From Gracilaria gracilis (taxonomy: Eukaryota; Rhodophyta; Florideophyceae; Gracilariales; Gracilariaceae), in assembly GCA_030374805.1 (NCBI GenBank), contig JARGSG010000025.1, positions 806,001-870,000 of the forward strand: DNA of 64,000 nucleotides, read 5' to 3'. Position numbers and translations under genes: made by a program. The first letter of the stretch is position 1; every line of letters starts with the position of its first letter. Shown piece by piece: positions 50,145 to 59,807 of the stretch. The notes beneath the pieces are model-generated. The model was not told where the DNA came from, made no database searches, and was given only the letters and a program-made list of their open reading frames with translations.

Positions 50145-51989
50145 ATGCGTGTTCTCGCGAAGCAAGCAAAGCACACTCTCCGTTTCACTCTACTCCGTAT
50201 TCTTTATCTGTTGCTCACTCGCACGGCAGTCCTTGCTATCTTCCTATCGTTTTCATTTGCCCTTTTTCTCACCTCACTGGCAACGTCTCCTCCACCTGCC
50301 GCATTAGAGCAAGCGAGTCGCGATCATGTCCTCCACGATAAGGAGCGCCACAACTGTGGATGTACTCGCATCGACACATGTTTGACAGCTGTTCCAGTCG
50401 GTTCTTTCTCGGCACCAGTTCCAGATCTGAGCAGTGAGCATCTCAACGAACAACGACTGAACGTGCTGCGCGAGGCTGCGTTCAACTCATGGCAAGCATA
50501 CGAGAAGTATGCATGGGGCTCCGACATACTTCGACCACGTTCGGAAAAGGGCTCTGATATATTCGGTCTCGCGGCAACTATAATCGAATCTATTCCTACT
50601 TTGTACATAATGCGTTTAGTGCAACCATACAAGACCGCCCGCGATTGGGTCGATGACCATTTCAACGTGGAAATCAGCCAGTTTGTAAACGTACATGAGG
50701 TCACCACCAGAATCCTTGGAGCGCTGATTTCCTCTTACCAACTTACCGGTGATCCAATGTTTCTTGACAAGGCCGAGATTCTAGCCGCACGGCTCGCTCC
50801 TGCGTTCGACACAATGAACGGCGTACCGTTTCCATTATGCCGATTGGCCGGTTTCCGAAATGGCTCGTTTGACGCTGCCGATGTTTGTAAGGGCACGCAA
50901 ACCACTCAATCAGCTGCGGCTGGCATATCTTTGGAATTTCGTGCTCTGGCGTTCCACACGCTCAGACCCGAACTAAGGCAGTTGCGATGCAAGGCGGATC
51001 GTGCAGTGCAAGCAGTGGTCGAGGCTGGACCACGCTTGCTGAGAGAGCATATCTCTGATGAGATCAGAGGTCGAAGCACTAGTATTGATATGGATGAGGA
51101 TGAAGAAGACGAGCAATCAGTGTTGCATCAAGATTCTCGATTCATGACGATTCACTCCTATTATGCGTACATGGTGGAATTGTGGCAAAGCGCTGTGGTT
51201 GCAATAGGTGCTGGACCTGCTGTTGATACGACTACAACGTTCACCGGACATGCGAGGGGATTTTACGAATATCTGACCAAGGCGTGGAGACAAGGCGGTG
51301 GATGCGAAGCTACGTATCGTTACCCGTTGGATGCTTCTATGCACATGTTGCTGAAGAGATCTATTCAGGAGACGCCCACAGGTGATCTTTACCTTCGGGT
51401 GTTGGATAGCGCAAATGAACAGAATGATGCGGTTGTTGAACAGTCGATGTGTTATTTGGCTGCACTGTTTCACATCGCCGCTCAGCATAAAGAAATCTCA
51501 GCGAGAAGAGAGGAACAATGGAGAGATGTAGCAGAGAGCCTGACAAAGACTTGTATTAGGATGTATGAACGGTTCCCCGGTGGACTGGGTGGGGATTCAG
51601 CAAGGTACAACGGGAAAGTATGGATCACAAAAGGTGCATATCGATTACAAGCTGATGTGGTTGAAGCGCTGTTTTACATGTGGCGCTCCACAAATGATGA
51701 TTATTACAGACAAACAGCTTGGAGCATTTTCTTGAACATGAAGAAGGAATGCGAGTTGGAAAACGGGGCGTTTACCGTATTGCGGGAATACGCAATTGGG
51801 AATATCACGCAGGGTGACGTGATGCCCAGCGAGTTTATTGGTTCGACTCTGAAATTCTTGTTTCTGACGTTCACGGATACAGAAACGCTGCCGCTTGACA
51901 AGTGGGTGTTCAATAGAGCTGGTCAGCCGCTGGTTGTAACTCCAGGACTGGGTGCCATCAACAACTGCGCCACAGACATGATCAGATAA
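50145..51989 (+). CDS. GH47 alpha-mannosidase-like protein with altered catalytic residues
   Basis: A 614-residue type II membrane protein. A basic N terminus precedes a hydrophobic anchor at about 15-45 (LYLLLTRTAVLAIFLSFSFA), and a GH47 domain fills the rest. Family blocks are clear: NVHEVTTRILGALISSYQLTGD, ISLEFRAL, GFYEYLTKAWRQGG, EALFYMWRSTND, STLKFLFLTFTD. GH47 enzymes trim alpha-1,2-mannose from N-glycans in the ER and Golgi or act in ERAD. Compared with human ERManI, the Glu330 equivalent is kept (near residue 185). The Asp463 position in GARADSYYEYL reads Arg (near 370), Glu599 in RPETVES reads Asp (near 502), and the calcium-binding TEAHP motif reads RAGQP (near 589). It may be inactive or act as a lectin-like pseudoenzyme. 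ATG at 50145. Confidence 0.8.
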   Translation: MRVLAKQAKHTLRFTLLRILYLLLTRTAVLAIFLSFSFALFLTSLATSPPPAALEQASRDHVLHDKERHNCGCTRIDTCLTAVPVGSFSAPVPDLSSEHLNEQRLNVLREAAFNSWQAYEKYAWGSDILRPRSEKGSDIFGLAATIIESIPTLYIMRLVQPYKTARDWVDDHFNVEISQFVNVHEVTTRILGALISSYQLTGDPMFLDKAEILAARLAPAFDTMNGVPFPLCRLAGFRNGSFDAADVCKGTQTTQSAAAGISLEFRALAFHTLRPELRQLRCKADRAVQAVVEAGPRLLREHISDEIRGRSTSIDMDEDEEDEQSVLHQDSRFMTIHSYYAYMVELWQSAVVAIGAGPAVDTTTTFTGHARGFYEYLTKAWRQGGGCEATYRYPLDASMHMLLKRSIQETPTGDLYLRVLDSANEQNDAVVEQSMCYLAALFHIAAQHKEISARREEQWRDVAESLTKTCIRMYERFPGGLGGDSARYNGKVWITKGAYRLQADVVEALFYMWRSTNDDYYRQTAWSIFLNMKKECELENGAFTVLREYAIGNITQGDVMPSEFIGSTLKFLFLTFTDTETLPLDKWVFNRAGQPLVVTPGLGAINNCATDMIR

Positions 51990-52031
51990 GCAAACAATGT
52001 ACACCATTATATAATACACGCACAGAAAGCT
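51990..52031. other. 42-bp convergent gap
   Basis: Only 42 bp separate the stop codons of the GH47-like and NIT1-like genes, so each 3' UTR must extend into the neighbour. Confidence 0.7.
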
Positions 52032-52883
52032 TCACACTCGAGGCACCGGTCCCAGAACGTCTGCGCGACGGTGAGCAGCGCACGGCATTGCCTCACGCAC
52101 GCGCTGCACGTGCGACAAGTGCACGTCGGCAACGCGCACAACCGGGCTGTGGTCAGCCGCATCGACGAGCACGTCGCCGTACGGTCCAACCAACAAGGCA
52201 TGGCCATAGCTCTGGCGCTTCTCGTGATGGCGCCCCACCTGCGCGGCGGCGGCGACGAAACACTGCGTCTCAATGGCGCGCGCGCGCAGCAACACGTGCC
52301 AATGCGCGCGTCCGGTAGGCACAAAGAAGGCGGACGGCACCAAAATGGAGTGCGCGCCGGCGTGTCGCAGCGCGACGTACAGCTCGGCAAAGCGCAGGTC
52401 GTAGCACGTGGTGAGTCCGACGTCACCCAACGGCGTGTCGCGACACACGACGAGGCGGTCGCCGGCGTCCGTGGTGGCGCGCTCCGACACGAACGCGGCC
52501 GGCAGCTGCGCGTCGAACAAGTGCAGCTTGCGGTAAACGGCGCGCGGCGCGGCGTCGCCCGGCGCCAGCACGACGTGCGTGTTGAAGATGCGGTCGTCGT
52601 GGTGTGCGCTGCGCTCGTGGATGCCGCCCGCGGAGATCCACAGCTGGTGCTGCGTGGCCAGCGACTGCAGGCGCGCCACGAACGGGTTGGCGCGCAGCGG
52701 CGTGGCGAGCAACACGGACTGGCGCGCAGAGGTGGCGACGTAGTCCACGCACTCCGGCAGGCACACGAAGGTCGCGCCGTGCTGGCGCGCCTCCGCGATG
52801 AGGTCGCTGGCCGTGCGCAGGTTGTGCTCCAGGCATGGCGTGCTCGTCATCTGCGCGATGGCCACCCTGCTGCTGGCGCCCAT
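52032..52883 (-). CDS. NIT1: NIT1-like carbon-nitrogen hydrolase (deaminated glutathione amidase)
   Basis: A 283-residue nitrilase-superfamily amidase with the full catalytic triad: E44 (LPEC), K119 (YRKLHLFD) and C160 (TTCYDLRF). The K and C motifs are those of the Nit1 branch, whose members hydrolyse deaminated glutathione, a metabolite-repair reaction; omega-amidase (Nit2) is the nearest alternative. Length is typical of a single-domain Nit1 without the Fhit fusion found in animals. The gene is much more GC-rich than its neighbours. ATG at 52883. A copia element begins only 148 bp upstream and has displaced whatever promoter sequence lay further out. Confidence 0.9.
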   Translation of the reverse strand: MGASSRVAIAQMTSTPCLEHNLRTASDLIAEARQHGATFVCLPECVDYVATSARQSVLLATPLRANPFVARLQSLATQHQLWISAGGIHERSAHHDDRIFNTHVVLAPGDAAPRAVYRKLHLFDAQLPAAFVSERATTDAGDRLVVCRDTPLGDVGLTTCYDLRFAELYVALRHAGAHSILVPSAFFVPTGRAHWHVLLRARAIETQCFVAAAAQVGRHHEKRQSYGHALLVGPYGDVLVDAADHSPVVRVADVHLSHVQRVREAMPCAAHRRADVLGPVPRV

Positions 52884-53025
52884 TTTCGAGCTGCTGGCGG
52901 TGGTGCGCTGGCGGTGGGGCGCTTGCCGCGACTGCGCCAGCTGCGTTCGCTGCCTTTCTGATAGTCCAATTGCAATTGCATTGCTGGCGCGAAGGTATCA
53001 TAGCTGTACTGGTTAGCTACCAGGG

Positions 53026-53030
53026 GTAAT
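53026..53030. repeat. Target site duplication of the copia element, left
   Basis: GTAAT, repeated at 59789-59793 directly after the 3' LTR. Confidence 0.9.
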
Positions 53031-53260
53031 TGTAGCCATATTAGGCGCCAGCCCAACTGCGTGGGTGGCACCTTGCAGGAGATTACCGCAACGGGAATCA
53101 CAGACGTAGACAGACTGTCTTTGTCTTCCTAGCAGTAGTCGTAGAGTAGTATAAAAGTAAAGACAGAGATGCAACTCTCTTCTGACGAGCACACACACTC
53201 AGTCATCATCAACATCAAGTTTCATTTATTCAACAGTTCAATTGCGCATCTTGCGCCACA
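53031..53260 (+). repeat. Copia 5' LTR
   Basis: 230 bp, TGTAGCC...GCGCCACA, with a TATAAAA box near 53150. Confidence 0.93.
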
Positions 53261-53501
53261 TTCGCGAAGTAAGCCGCATTTCTGCGCACAGAGCCTACTC
53301 TGCAGTCTACTCCTACCCAGTACAAGTTCACCTATAGTGTCTTTTACTGCGTTCGAGCCTGCTGTCTTTTAGACAAAGAGTTTCAAGTAATTTTTACTGC
53401 TCAAACCACTCGCTACGACTACGTACTAACCTACGTTTTTCTACCCAGTATCTTCCTCTTCGGAGTACTCCTCCGTTCCGGGGACCCCCCCGTACCCCGC
53501 A

Positions 53502-54173
53502 GTGTTGGATCTGGAGGCCGTTGAAGTCGATCCCTACATTCAGGCGAATTGCTACTGCCCTGCTACACCCTCCCCGCTACGGTTATCACCCGACCCGTCT
53601 GACGAACCACTGCACGCCGGTCCCACCTCTCCAGGGCCCTTTGACGCGGCGCCTCGCCCATTGACCCGCGCGTGGTCCACCGCGTCTCTCGACGACGACG
53701 GGTTTCGAAAGTCACCCTCGTTGCCACCCCCTCCCCGCCCGCACAAACGACGCCCCAGAGGCACGTGCCACGGCGCATCGGGAAACACCCGTCCCACCCC
53801 GGCATTGTTGCCCGTGCAACGTCATCCGTCACCGCCGTACAGTACCCCTTCAGCATTGCTGTCGCCCCCACGTGGCATAAAGCCAATCGACGCCGGCGCC
53901 GCGATACAAATTGAACGCGTGGTAATTGCAAAGCAAAAGCGAAAAGCGAAAAGTAAGAAAATTTTTACTTGCGACTGCGGCGCTGTCAGCCACACTAAGG
54001 CTACTTACAGGGTGCATCTAAAAGGGCGTAAGCATCTAGCTTACACGCGCCGGACCGTTTCCGTGGACCAGAGGTCGTGTAGACCTTGTAGGGAAACATT
54101 CAACACGAAGATTGATCTGGACCGCCACCTCTCAGGCCGCCGCCACCGAAGTGTTGTGAATAAGCTAAAGTAA
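53502..54173 (+). CDS. Additional zinc-finger reading frame of the copia element
   Basis: A 223-codon frame between the 5' LTR and gag-pol. The N-terminal two thirds are Pro/Ser-rich and GC-rich like host genes. The C-terminal 70 residues contain two finger-like units (FTCDCGAVSHTKATYRVHLK and SCRPCRETFNTKIDLDRHLS), each followed by a basic Arg/His segment. They resemble C2H2/U1-type fingers. The start is unclear. Most copia elements have no such frame. It could be a nucleic-acid-binding accessory protein, an early gag-like protein, or a captured host fragment. Confidence 0.55.
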   Translation: MLDLEAVEVDPYIQANCYCPATPSPLRLSPDPSDEPLHAGPTSPGPFDAAPRPLTRAWSTASLDDDGFRKSPSLPPPPRPHKRRPRGTCHGASGNTRPTPALLPVQRHPSPPYSTPSALLSPPRGIKPIDAGAAIQIERVVIAKQKRKAKSKKIFTCDCGAVSHTKATYRVHLKGRKHLAYTRRTVSVDQRSCRPCRETFNTKIDLDRHLSGRRHRSVVNKLK

Positions 54174-54444
54174 ACTAGTTTTTTACACATTTAGCAATAC
54201 TTTCTTTATCTATTCTAGTTTTATCAATACAAACTTCTTCAAAACCACAAAAACCCAAGTAAAAAGCATAAAACTTATCAAAAATTTACAAAAAATACAT
54301 AAAACATTAAAAAAACAATACATTATAGATTATTATTTTAATATTAGCCAATATTTTGAAAATTTCATAGTATAATAATTTATTTTTTGATCATTTTTTT
54401 GAAGTTTCCATTTTTCATTAGAGAAAGACTTGGAAATTTTAAAT
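54174..54444. other. AT-rich spacer within the copia element
   Basis: A strongly A/T-rich leader between the zinc-finger frame and gag-pol; base composition shifts sharply at its left edge. It could help internal initiation or be a splice region, but nothing specific is seen. Confidence 0.5.
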
Positions 54445-57400
54445 ATGGTTTTTGACCGTCAAACCCCTCTTGTGCTTCGCTCAAGGACCCCAAGTGCCCC
54501 TCCGAGGAACTCACCGCAAGCAGGAGAGCGAAACCCAACCGGATCTCACCTCCAATCAGGATCAACCGCCGGACCTTCAAACCCGGGGCCTTCCAATCCA
54601 GAAGCTTCCGCAAGGACTCCTACCAATCGTAACACGGACTCGTCTAGTTCTCCGATGCCTACGAATAACGTTTCCATTCATCGTCATTCTACTCTCCCTC
54701 CGGGTACTACCCCCAATCCTCCGCTTCGTTCACCCTTTCCTCCCCCGGGATCATCAATTCCCCCCATCTCCCAATATGGGCCATCAAATATTCACACGAA
54801 CCTCTTTGGAGAACATTTGATCATACACAATGAACCGCAGCGTAATCTTTGGGAAGCTATTCGATCCTATCAACTGGATATTCCAAACCTCACCGGAAAT
54901 CAAATTGTTCGGGAACTCCGCAATGATTTCACACCCGAACAGTTATTTCAGAACGAATTAACTCAAAATCTGAGTCTATTCAGCTCTTTGGCTAGGCTGA
55001 TTAATCGTCTTGGTGGAATTTTGTCCAGTAATTCAAACCGTACACTCCCTCGTCTTTCTCATACAATTTATATCAACCATGAAGATATTAATACAGCTAT
55101 GAAATTACTTGACGACTCACAAGGCATTCTTTCGCCACAGGCACAACCACCTGTTGAGAATCCTATTCCTTTCCGCCTTGTTGACCCCCCTTCTACTGGT
55201 ACAATCCCTCCCACCACCAATTCTCCTCCTGAAGAACCTGCGCATGTCAACACCATACACATTCGAACTCATCGTCAAAATTCTCAAGACCACCCTCCTA
55301 ATCGGAATGAGTCGAAGCCTAATTATTCTAAATTAGCACACAGTGTGGCAATGCGCTTCAAAGATAAGTCCTCTAAATTTTCTGGAGCAATTGGTGAATC
55401 TTGGGAAGAATTCTTTAGGGAATACAAATTAGCCCTGGCTGACTACGATGTTCCCTCGGACAGGCAAATTTCCTTTATGCACCATATCCTTCGTGACAAG
55501 GCTAAGAGATTCTTCTTGGAAAAGATATTCGATCGTGTTGATTCACTCGATATGGCAGATGATCTCATGGAAAACCAATACAATTCTACTGCACGAAAGA
55601 AACGAATTGAAAACCAATTAAACGCCATCCGTTTTGAAAGTTACGAGAAAAACGAAGGCAGCAGTACCAAGGCTTTGGAAACACTTGAAGCTGACATTTC
55701 TAAACTTGCACCGCAAGGTCCTGCTCATTGTCAGTCTGAAGCCTGTCGTATTGGATTTCTCCGTAAGGCCGTTGTTGGCAACACTTGGGCCACACTTCCC
55801 ATTGCACGTTTGGACACTGAACAGCTTAACTTCCAAGAATTCTACACCCAATTGGAATGTGCCATCCAACGTGAGAATGAAGAGAAGATAGCTCGAAAAG
55901 AAACCAACCCATTTGGTTCCTCATCCAAGTCCAAACTGTTCGACACAAATTACAATTCTGGCCCTCCCGCTCGTTACGGTCGATACAAGCACAATCGAAA
56001 GAACTATCGAAACAACAATCGCTTCCGCAAGAATGTAATTTGCTTTGGATGTGGTGAAGAAGGTCACGTAATCAGAAATTGTAAGAACCCCCAGGATCTC
56101 GCCACAGTCGCCTCCCGTAAGGTACAACATCTTCAACGTTCTGGTAAATTCAACTCACAGAACAAAGCCCTCAAACACGTACTGTACGAGCTTCGCACCC
56201 AAACCCAGGATGGTAGTGAGGATGAATCAGATTTTGAAGACCCGAACACATTCTTCGAAACAAAAGATGTGCGCGATGATGCCTTACAGGCTAATGACGA
56301 AGGAGATTCTGACTCCGACGAAATCATTGACGAACAGCCCGATCCTTTCAAGACTTGCTACACGCAATTTGACATCGACAACTCCACCTCACCTTTGGAC
56401 TTTGGCCAAACTCGCAAAGACGCACTGAAACGCAAACTTCACAGTGTTCCAAAAGGTACAGCACATAAACTTCGAAGATATTTGAAACGCAAATTTACGT
56501 GCTTTTTGGTATCAAAGGACGAGTTGGAATTCTCTTGTAATGAGGAATTTAATGGTGGATGTCTCGATATTGGCGCACAACGCTCTGTCATTGGTCATAA
56601 GCAAGCTAAAGCATATTGCACCAAGTACGGTATCGAAATGAAGAAACGCAAAAGCAACATTCTGTTCCGTTTGGGAGACAACATTTTCAACAGCATTGCC
56701 CAGATCCCCATCCGAATTTTCGCACCGCAAGGACGCATCATAAAGCTAACGGTCGACGTTATTGATTGTGATATCCCATTTCTACTTGGCCTAGACTTCC
56801 TTGATCGAGAAAAGATCTACGTCAATAATGTCGACAACCTGTTGGTGTGCAATAATGGATGGGAAATGCCTTTGACACGTAAATTAGGACACATTTATCT
56901 CGAGATGAATGAATTCCAAACGTTATTCAGCAAAAATGAATTACGTCGTTTGCATCTTCACTTCTATCATCCATCAGTGGAAAAGCTCTTCAATCTTCTT
57001 AAACGAGCTAAACCAGAAGAAGCAAACAAAGAGACAAGAGAACTGCTTACTTCCATTAGCAAAGCTTGTCAGACGTGTCAACGTTTCACTCCAAAACCAC
57101 AGCGCTTTCGTGTTTCATTTCCACATGGTGTAATCTTCAACCAGGACCTAGCTATAGACTTATTTACAATTAATAAGAAGGCCGTGTTACATGTAGTTGA
57201 TATTCACACACACTTCGGTGCCGCTCGATTCCTCGAAGGACAATCACTGGATGATATCTGGAATACTTTTCTCAACTGTTGGGCTCAGGTTTACACTGGA
57301 TACCCGGACTCGATCCGTTGTGATCAAGGATCTGTTTTCACTTCCCCGAAATGGAAAGGCAAACTGGATGAATTTGGAATTGACTTTCGCCTTTCTGGCG

Positions 57401-59514
57401 TGGAAAGCCATAACTCAATCGGTGCCGGTGAACGTTATCACGCACCCCTACGTCGTATCTTTAACAAAATTAAATACGATGCAGATATTGACAACGATGA
57501 TCTCATTCTCGCTACAGCTGTCAAAGCTATGAACGATACCATGAACCCTGAAGGCCTCGTCCCATCCCTTCTCGTATTTGGAGTTCTCCCCCGTTTTCCA
57601 GGCATTCACACTCAACTGCCAGACCAGGAAGAGCGCATGCAAGCTCTGTTAACCGCGCGTTCAGAAATGGAAATCATTTCAAATGAACTACGTTTGAAAA
57701 CTGCCCTGGACTCACGTCTACCAGAAGCAGTTCACCATGACTACACTCCAGGTGACATGGTACTCATCTTTCGAGAAAACGTTTCCCCAAACTGGACAGG
57801 ACCCTTCAAAGTCACCCGTATTGAAGGCAAGCAGATTTTCGTTCAGAAAGAGAATGGCGAAGTACAACATAGCGTTCATCAAGCTAAGCCACACGTAAAC
57901 GAAAACTCTAATGACCAATTAGAGAAGACCAAATCAGTGCCGAATAACATGGAGCATTTACTCAATTATTGCTTCTCTCAATTCAACACATTTATAACCG
58001 AAGTTCTGAAACCAAACGACCCCCGTAAAGACTATCCTGAATTCTTGAAAGCCAAGAAAAAGGAAACTGAAGGATTAGTGAAAAGAGGAACTTGGAAAGA
58101 AATTAGTAAATCTGAAGTACCAACCGACGCCAATATCAGTGGATCCCGATTCGTTTATTCAATTAAGAATCCTGGCACCCCTGATGAACTATTCAAAGCT
58201 CGACTCGTAGCACAAGGTTTTTCTGACAAGGATCAGAATTATTTAGTACATAATGCCACCACAGTAAGGCATAGTACGGTTCGCCTTATCCTATCGATCG
58301 CAGCGATTTTCGGTTGGAAGGTATGGAGCCATGACGTCACTCAGGCGTACATACAAAGCAGTCAGAACCTAGCAAGAGAAGTATACTTGAAACCTCCTAA
58401 GGAAATGAATTTATCCGAAGGAACTATGCTTCAATTAATTAAACCTCTCTACGGTTTACCAGACGCTAGTGATTACTGGAATGTAACCATCATGGATCAC
58501 ATCCGTAACGATCTCCAAATGAACCCAATGAAAGGAGACATTTCCGCGTTTTACAGACGCAAACACGACGCCTTAATTGGACTACTTGGATCCTACGTCG
58601 ACGATTCAATCATCACTGGGGACAGAGAATTTCTCCACATTAGTGAGAAAACATTGGAACGTTTTGAATCCCGGGAAAGGGAAATGGATAGTTTCAAGTT
58701 CGCTGGAACGCAAGTGGAAACTGGAAATGGAAGTTATGTAATTCACCAGAAGGACTTTTTGAACAGGCTACTCCCGCTCAATGACTCAGGAAGCTACACA
58801 GAGTTTCGTTCCAAGAGAGCACAATTAGCTTGGCTTGTTTATTCCTACCCACACTTTTTTTTTTATGTGCACAAATGTGCACAACTTACTGCAGAAAAGT
58901 TTACCATAAAAGATGGGAAAAGAATGAACAAAATGATAAAGCAGATTAAGAACGCTGATCCGCTTTGCATGAAGTTCGTAAAACTGGATTTGGAATCACT
59001 ACATATTAGGATATATAGTGACTCTTCGTTTGCTAATAATGATGATCTCAAATCCCAACTGGGATATATTATCTTACTGGCCGATAAGTACAACAATTGC
59101 AATATCGTTAAGTTCAAAAGCTACAAGAGTCGCCGTGTTGTGAGATCAGTATTGGGAGGTGAGGTGTATGCATTCGCAGATGCATTTGACAGTGGTTTTA
59201 CTTTGAAAAATGATTTAGCACGTATACTTGGAAGGGATATACCGATCAAAATGTTCACGGATTCAATGAGTCTTTTCAATGTCATAACCAAGTCATCTGA
59301 GACTGCTGAAAAGCGTTTGCTCATTGACATAAGCTCAGTGAGAGAATCCTATGACCGCCATGAAATTTCGGACGTTGGTTTTCTTCGCTCGGAATATAAT
59401 CCGTCAGATTTATTCACTAAGTTAACTAAGAATAATGTTTTTGGAAACATATTACTTTGCAACAAAGTTGAGCATCCGACGGAGCAGTGGGTTGTTAGAG
59501 ATTGGAACATTTAA
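54445..59514 (+). CDS. Copia gag-pol polyprotein
   Basis: A single long frame of about 1689 codons. Parts in order: a Pro/Ser-rich N terminus; a gag-like helical domain; a CCHC knuckle (CFGCGEEGHVIRNC, near 56040); a retropepsin-like protease region (near 56565); integrase with an HHCC zinc region (near 56960-57090) and catalytic core (RCDQG; IGAGERYH); a copia-type reverse transcriptase (FKARLVAQGF, HDVTQAYI, YVDDSIITGD); and RNase H (IYSDSSFAN, FTDSMSLF). The frame looks whole. Confidence 0.92.
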   Translation: MVFDRQTPLVLRSRTPSAPPRNSPQAGERNPTGSHLQSGSTAGPSNPGPSNPEASARTPTNRNTDSSSSPMPTNNVSIHRHSTLPPGTTPNPPLRSPFPPPGSSIPPISQYGPSNIHTNLFGEHLIIHNEPQRNLWEAIRSYQLDIPNLTGNQIVRELRNDFTPEQLFQNELTQNLSLFSSLARLINRLGGILSSNSNRTLPRLSHTIYINHEDINTAMKLLDDSQGILSPQAQPPVENPIPFRLVDPPSTGTIPPTTNSPPEEPAHVNTIHIRTHRQNSQDHPPNRNESKPNYSKLAHSVAMRFKDKSSKFSGAIGESWEEFFREYKLALADYDVPSDRQISFMHHILRDKAKRFFLEKIFDRVDSLDMADDLMENQYNSTARKKRIENQLNAIRFESYEKNEGSSTKALETLEADISKLAPQGPAHCQSEACRIGFLRKAVVGNTWATLPIARLDTEQLNFQEFYTQLECAIQRENEEKIARKETNPFGSSSKSKLFDTNYNSGPPARYGRYKHNRKNYRNNNRFRKNVICFGCGEEGHVIRNCKNPQDLATVASRKVQHLQRSGKFNSQNKALKHVLYELRTQTQDGSEDESDFEDPNTFFETKDVRDDALQANDEGDSDSDEIIDEQPDPFKTCYTQFDIDNSTSPLDFGQTRKDALKRKLHSVPKGTAHKLRRYLKRKFTCFLVSKDELEFSCNEEFNGGCLDIGAQRSVIGHKQAKAYCTKYGIEMKKRKSNILFRLGDNIFNSIAQIPIRIFAPQGRIIKLTVDVIDCDIPFLLGLDFLDREKIYVNNVDNLLVCNNGWEMPLTRKLGHIYLEMNEFQTLFSKNELRRLHLHFYHPSVEKLFNLLKRAKPEEANKETRELLTSISKACQTCQRFTPKPQRFRVSFPHGVIFNQDLAIDLFTINKKAVLHVVDIHTHFGAARFLEGQSLDDIWNTFLNCWAQVYTGYPDSIRCDQGSVFTSPKWKGKLDEFGIDFRLSGVESHNSIGAGERYHAPLRRIFNKIKYDADIDNDDLILATAVKAMNDTMNPEGLVPSLLVFGVLPRFPGIHTQLPDQEERMQALLTARSEMEIISNELRLKTALDSRLPEAVHHDYTPGDMVLIFRENVSPNWTGPFKVTRIEGKQIFVQKENGEVQHSVHQAKPHVNENSNDQLEKTKSVPNNMEHLLNYCFSQFNTFITEVLKPNDPRKDYPEFLKAKKKETEGLVKRGTWKEISKSEVPTDANISGSRFVYSIKNPGTPDELFKARLVAQGFSDKDQNYLVHNATTVRHSTVRLILSIAAIFGWKVWSHDVTQAYIQSSQNLAREVYLKPPKEMNLSEGTMLQLIKPLYGLPDASDYWNVTIMDHIRNDLQMNPMKGDISAFYRRKHDALIGLLGSYVDDSIITGDREFLHISEKTLERFESREREMDSFKFAGTQVETGNGSYVIHQKDFLNRLLPLNDSGSYTEFRSKRAQLAWLVYSYPHFFFYVHKCAQLTAEKFTIKDGKRMNKMIKQIKNADPLCMKFVKLDLESLHIRIYSDSSFANNDDLKSQLGYIILLADKYNNCNIVKFKSYKSRRVVRSVLGGEVYAFADAFDSGFTLKNDLARILGRDIPIKMFTDSMSLFNVITKSSETAEKRLLIDISSVRESYDRHEISDVGFLRSEYNPSDLFTKLTKNNVFGNILLCNKVEHPTEQWVVRDWNI

Positions 59515-59558
59515 TGATAAATGGTTTACAATATAATCTTGTTTAGAAAGAGAGCGAA

Positions 59559-59788
59559 TGTAGCCATATTAGGCGCCAGCCCAACTGCGTGGGTGGCACC
59601 TTGCAGGAGATTACCGCAACGGGAATCACAGACGTAGACAGACTGTCTTTGTCTTCCTAGCAGTAGTCGTAGAGTAGTATAAAAGTAAAGACAGAGATGC
59701 AACTCTTCTCTGACGAGCGCACACACTCAGTCATCATCAACATCAAGTTTCATTTATTCAACAGTTCAATTGCGCAACTTGCGCCACA
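59559..59788 (+). repeat. Copia 3' LTR
   Basis: 230 bp, preceded by the purine-rich tract AGAAAGAGAGCGAA (59545-59558). About 98% identical to the 5' LTR. Confidence 0.93.
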
Positions 59789-59793
59789 GTAAT
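59789..59793. repeat. Target site duplication of the copia element, right
   Basis: GTAAT, matching 53026-53030. Confidence 0.9.
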
Positions 59794-59807
59794 CGTGGGA
59801 ACGCTGT

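Larger units (their letters stand above)
53031..59788 (+). mobile_element. Ty1/copia LTR retrotransposon, looks whole
   Basis: A 6758-bp LTR element: 230-bp LTRs at both ends, GTAAT target duplications, an extra small zinc-finger reading frame, an AT-rich spacer, one long gag-pol frame and a purine-rich tract before the 3' LTR. Domain order (gag, CCHC knuckle, protease, integrase, reverse transcriptase, RNase H) is that of Ty1/copia. The LTRs differ at about 4 of 230 positions (roughly 98% identity), so the insertion is young. It resembles algal and diatom copia lineages in general layout; the lineage was not tested. It lies 148 bp upstream of NIT1. Confidence 0.93.

Noticed and set aside
52071-53001. 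Long frames on both strands over NIT1
   Set aside because: Shadows of a GC-rich gene; only the minus-strand frame has the nitrilase triad.
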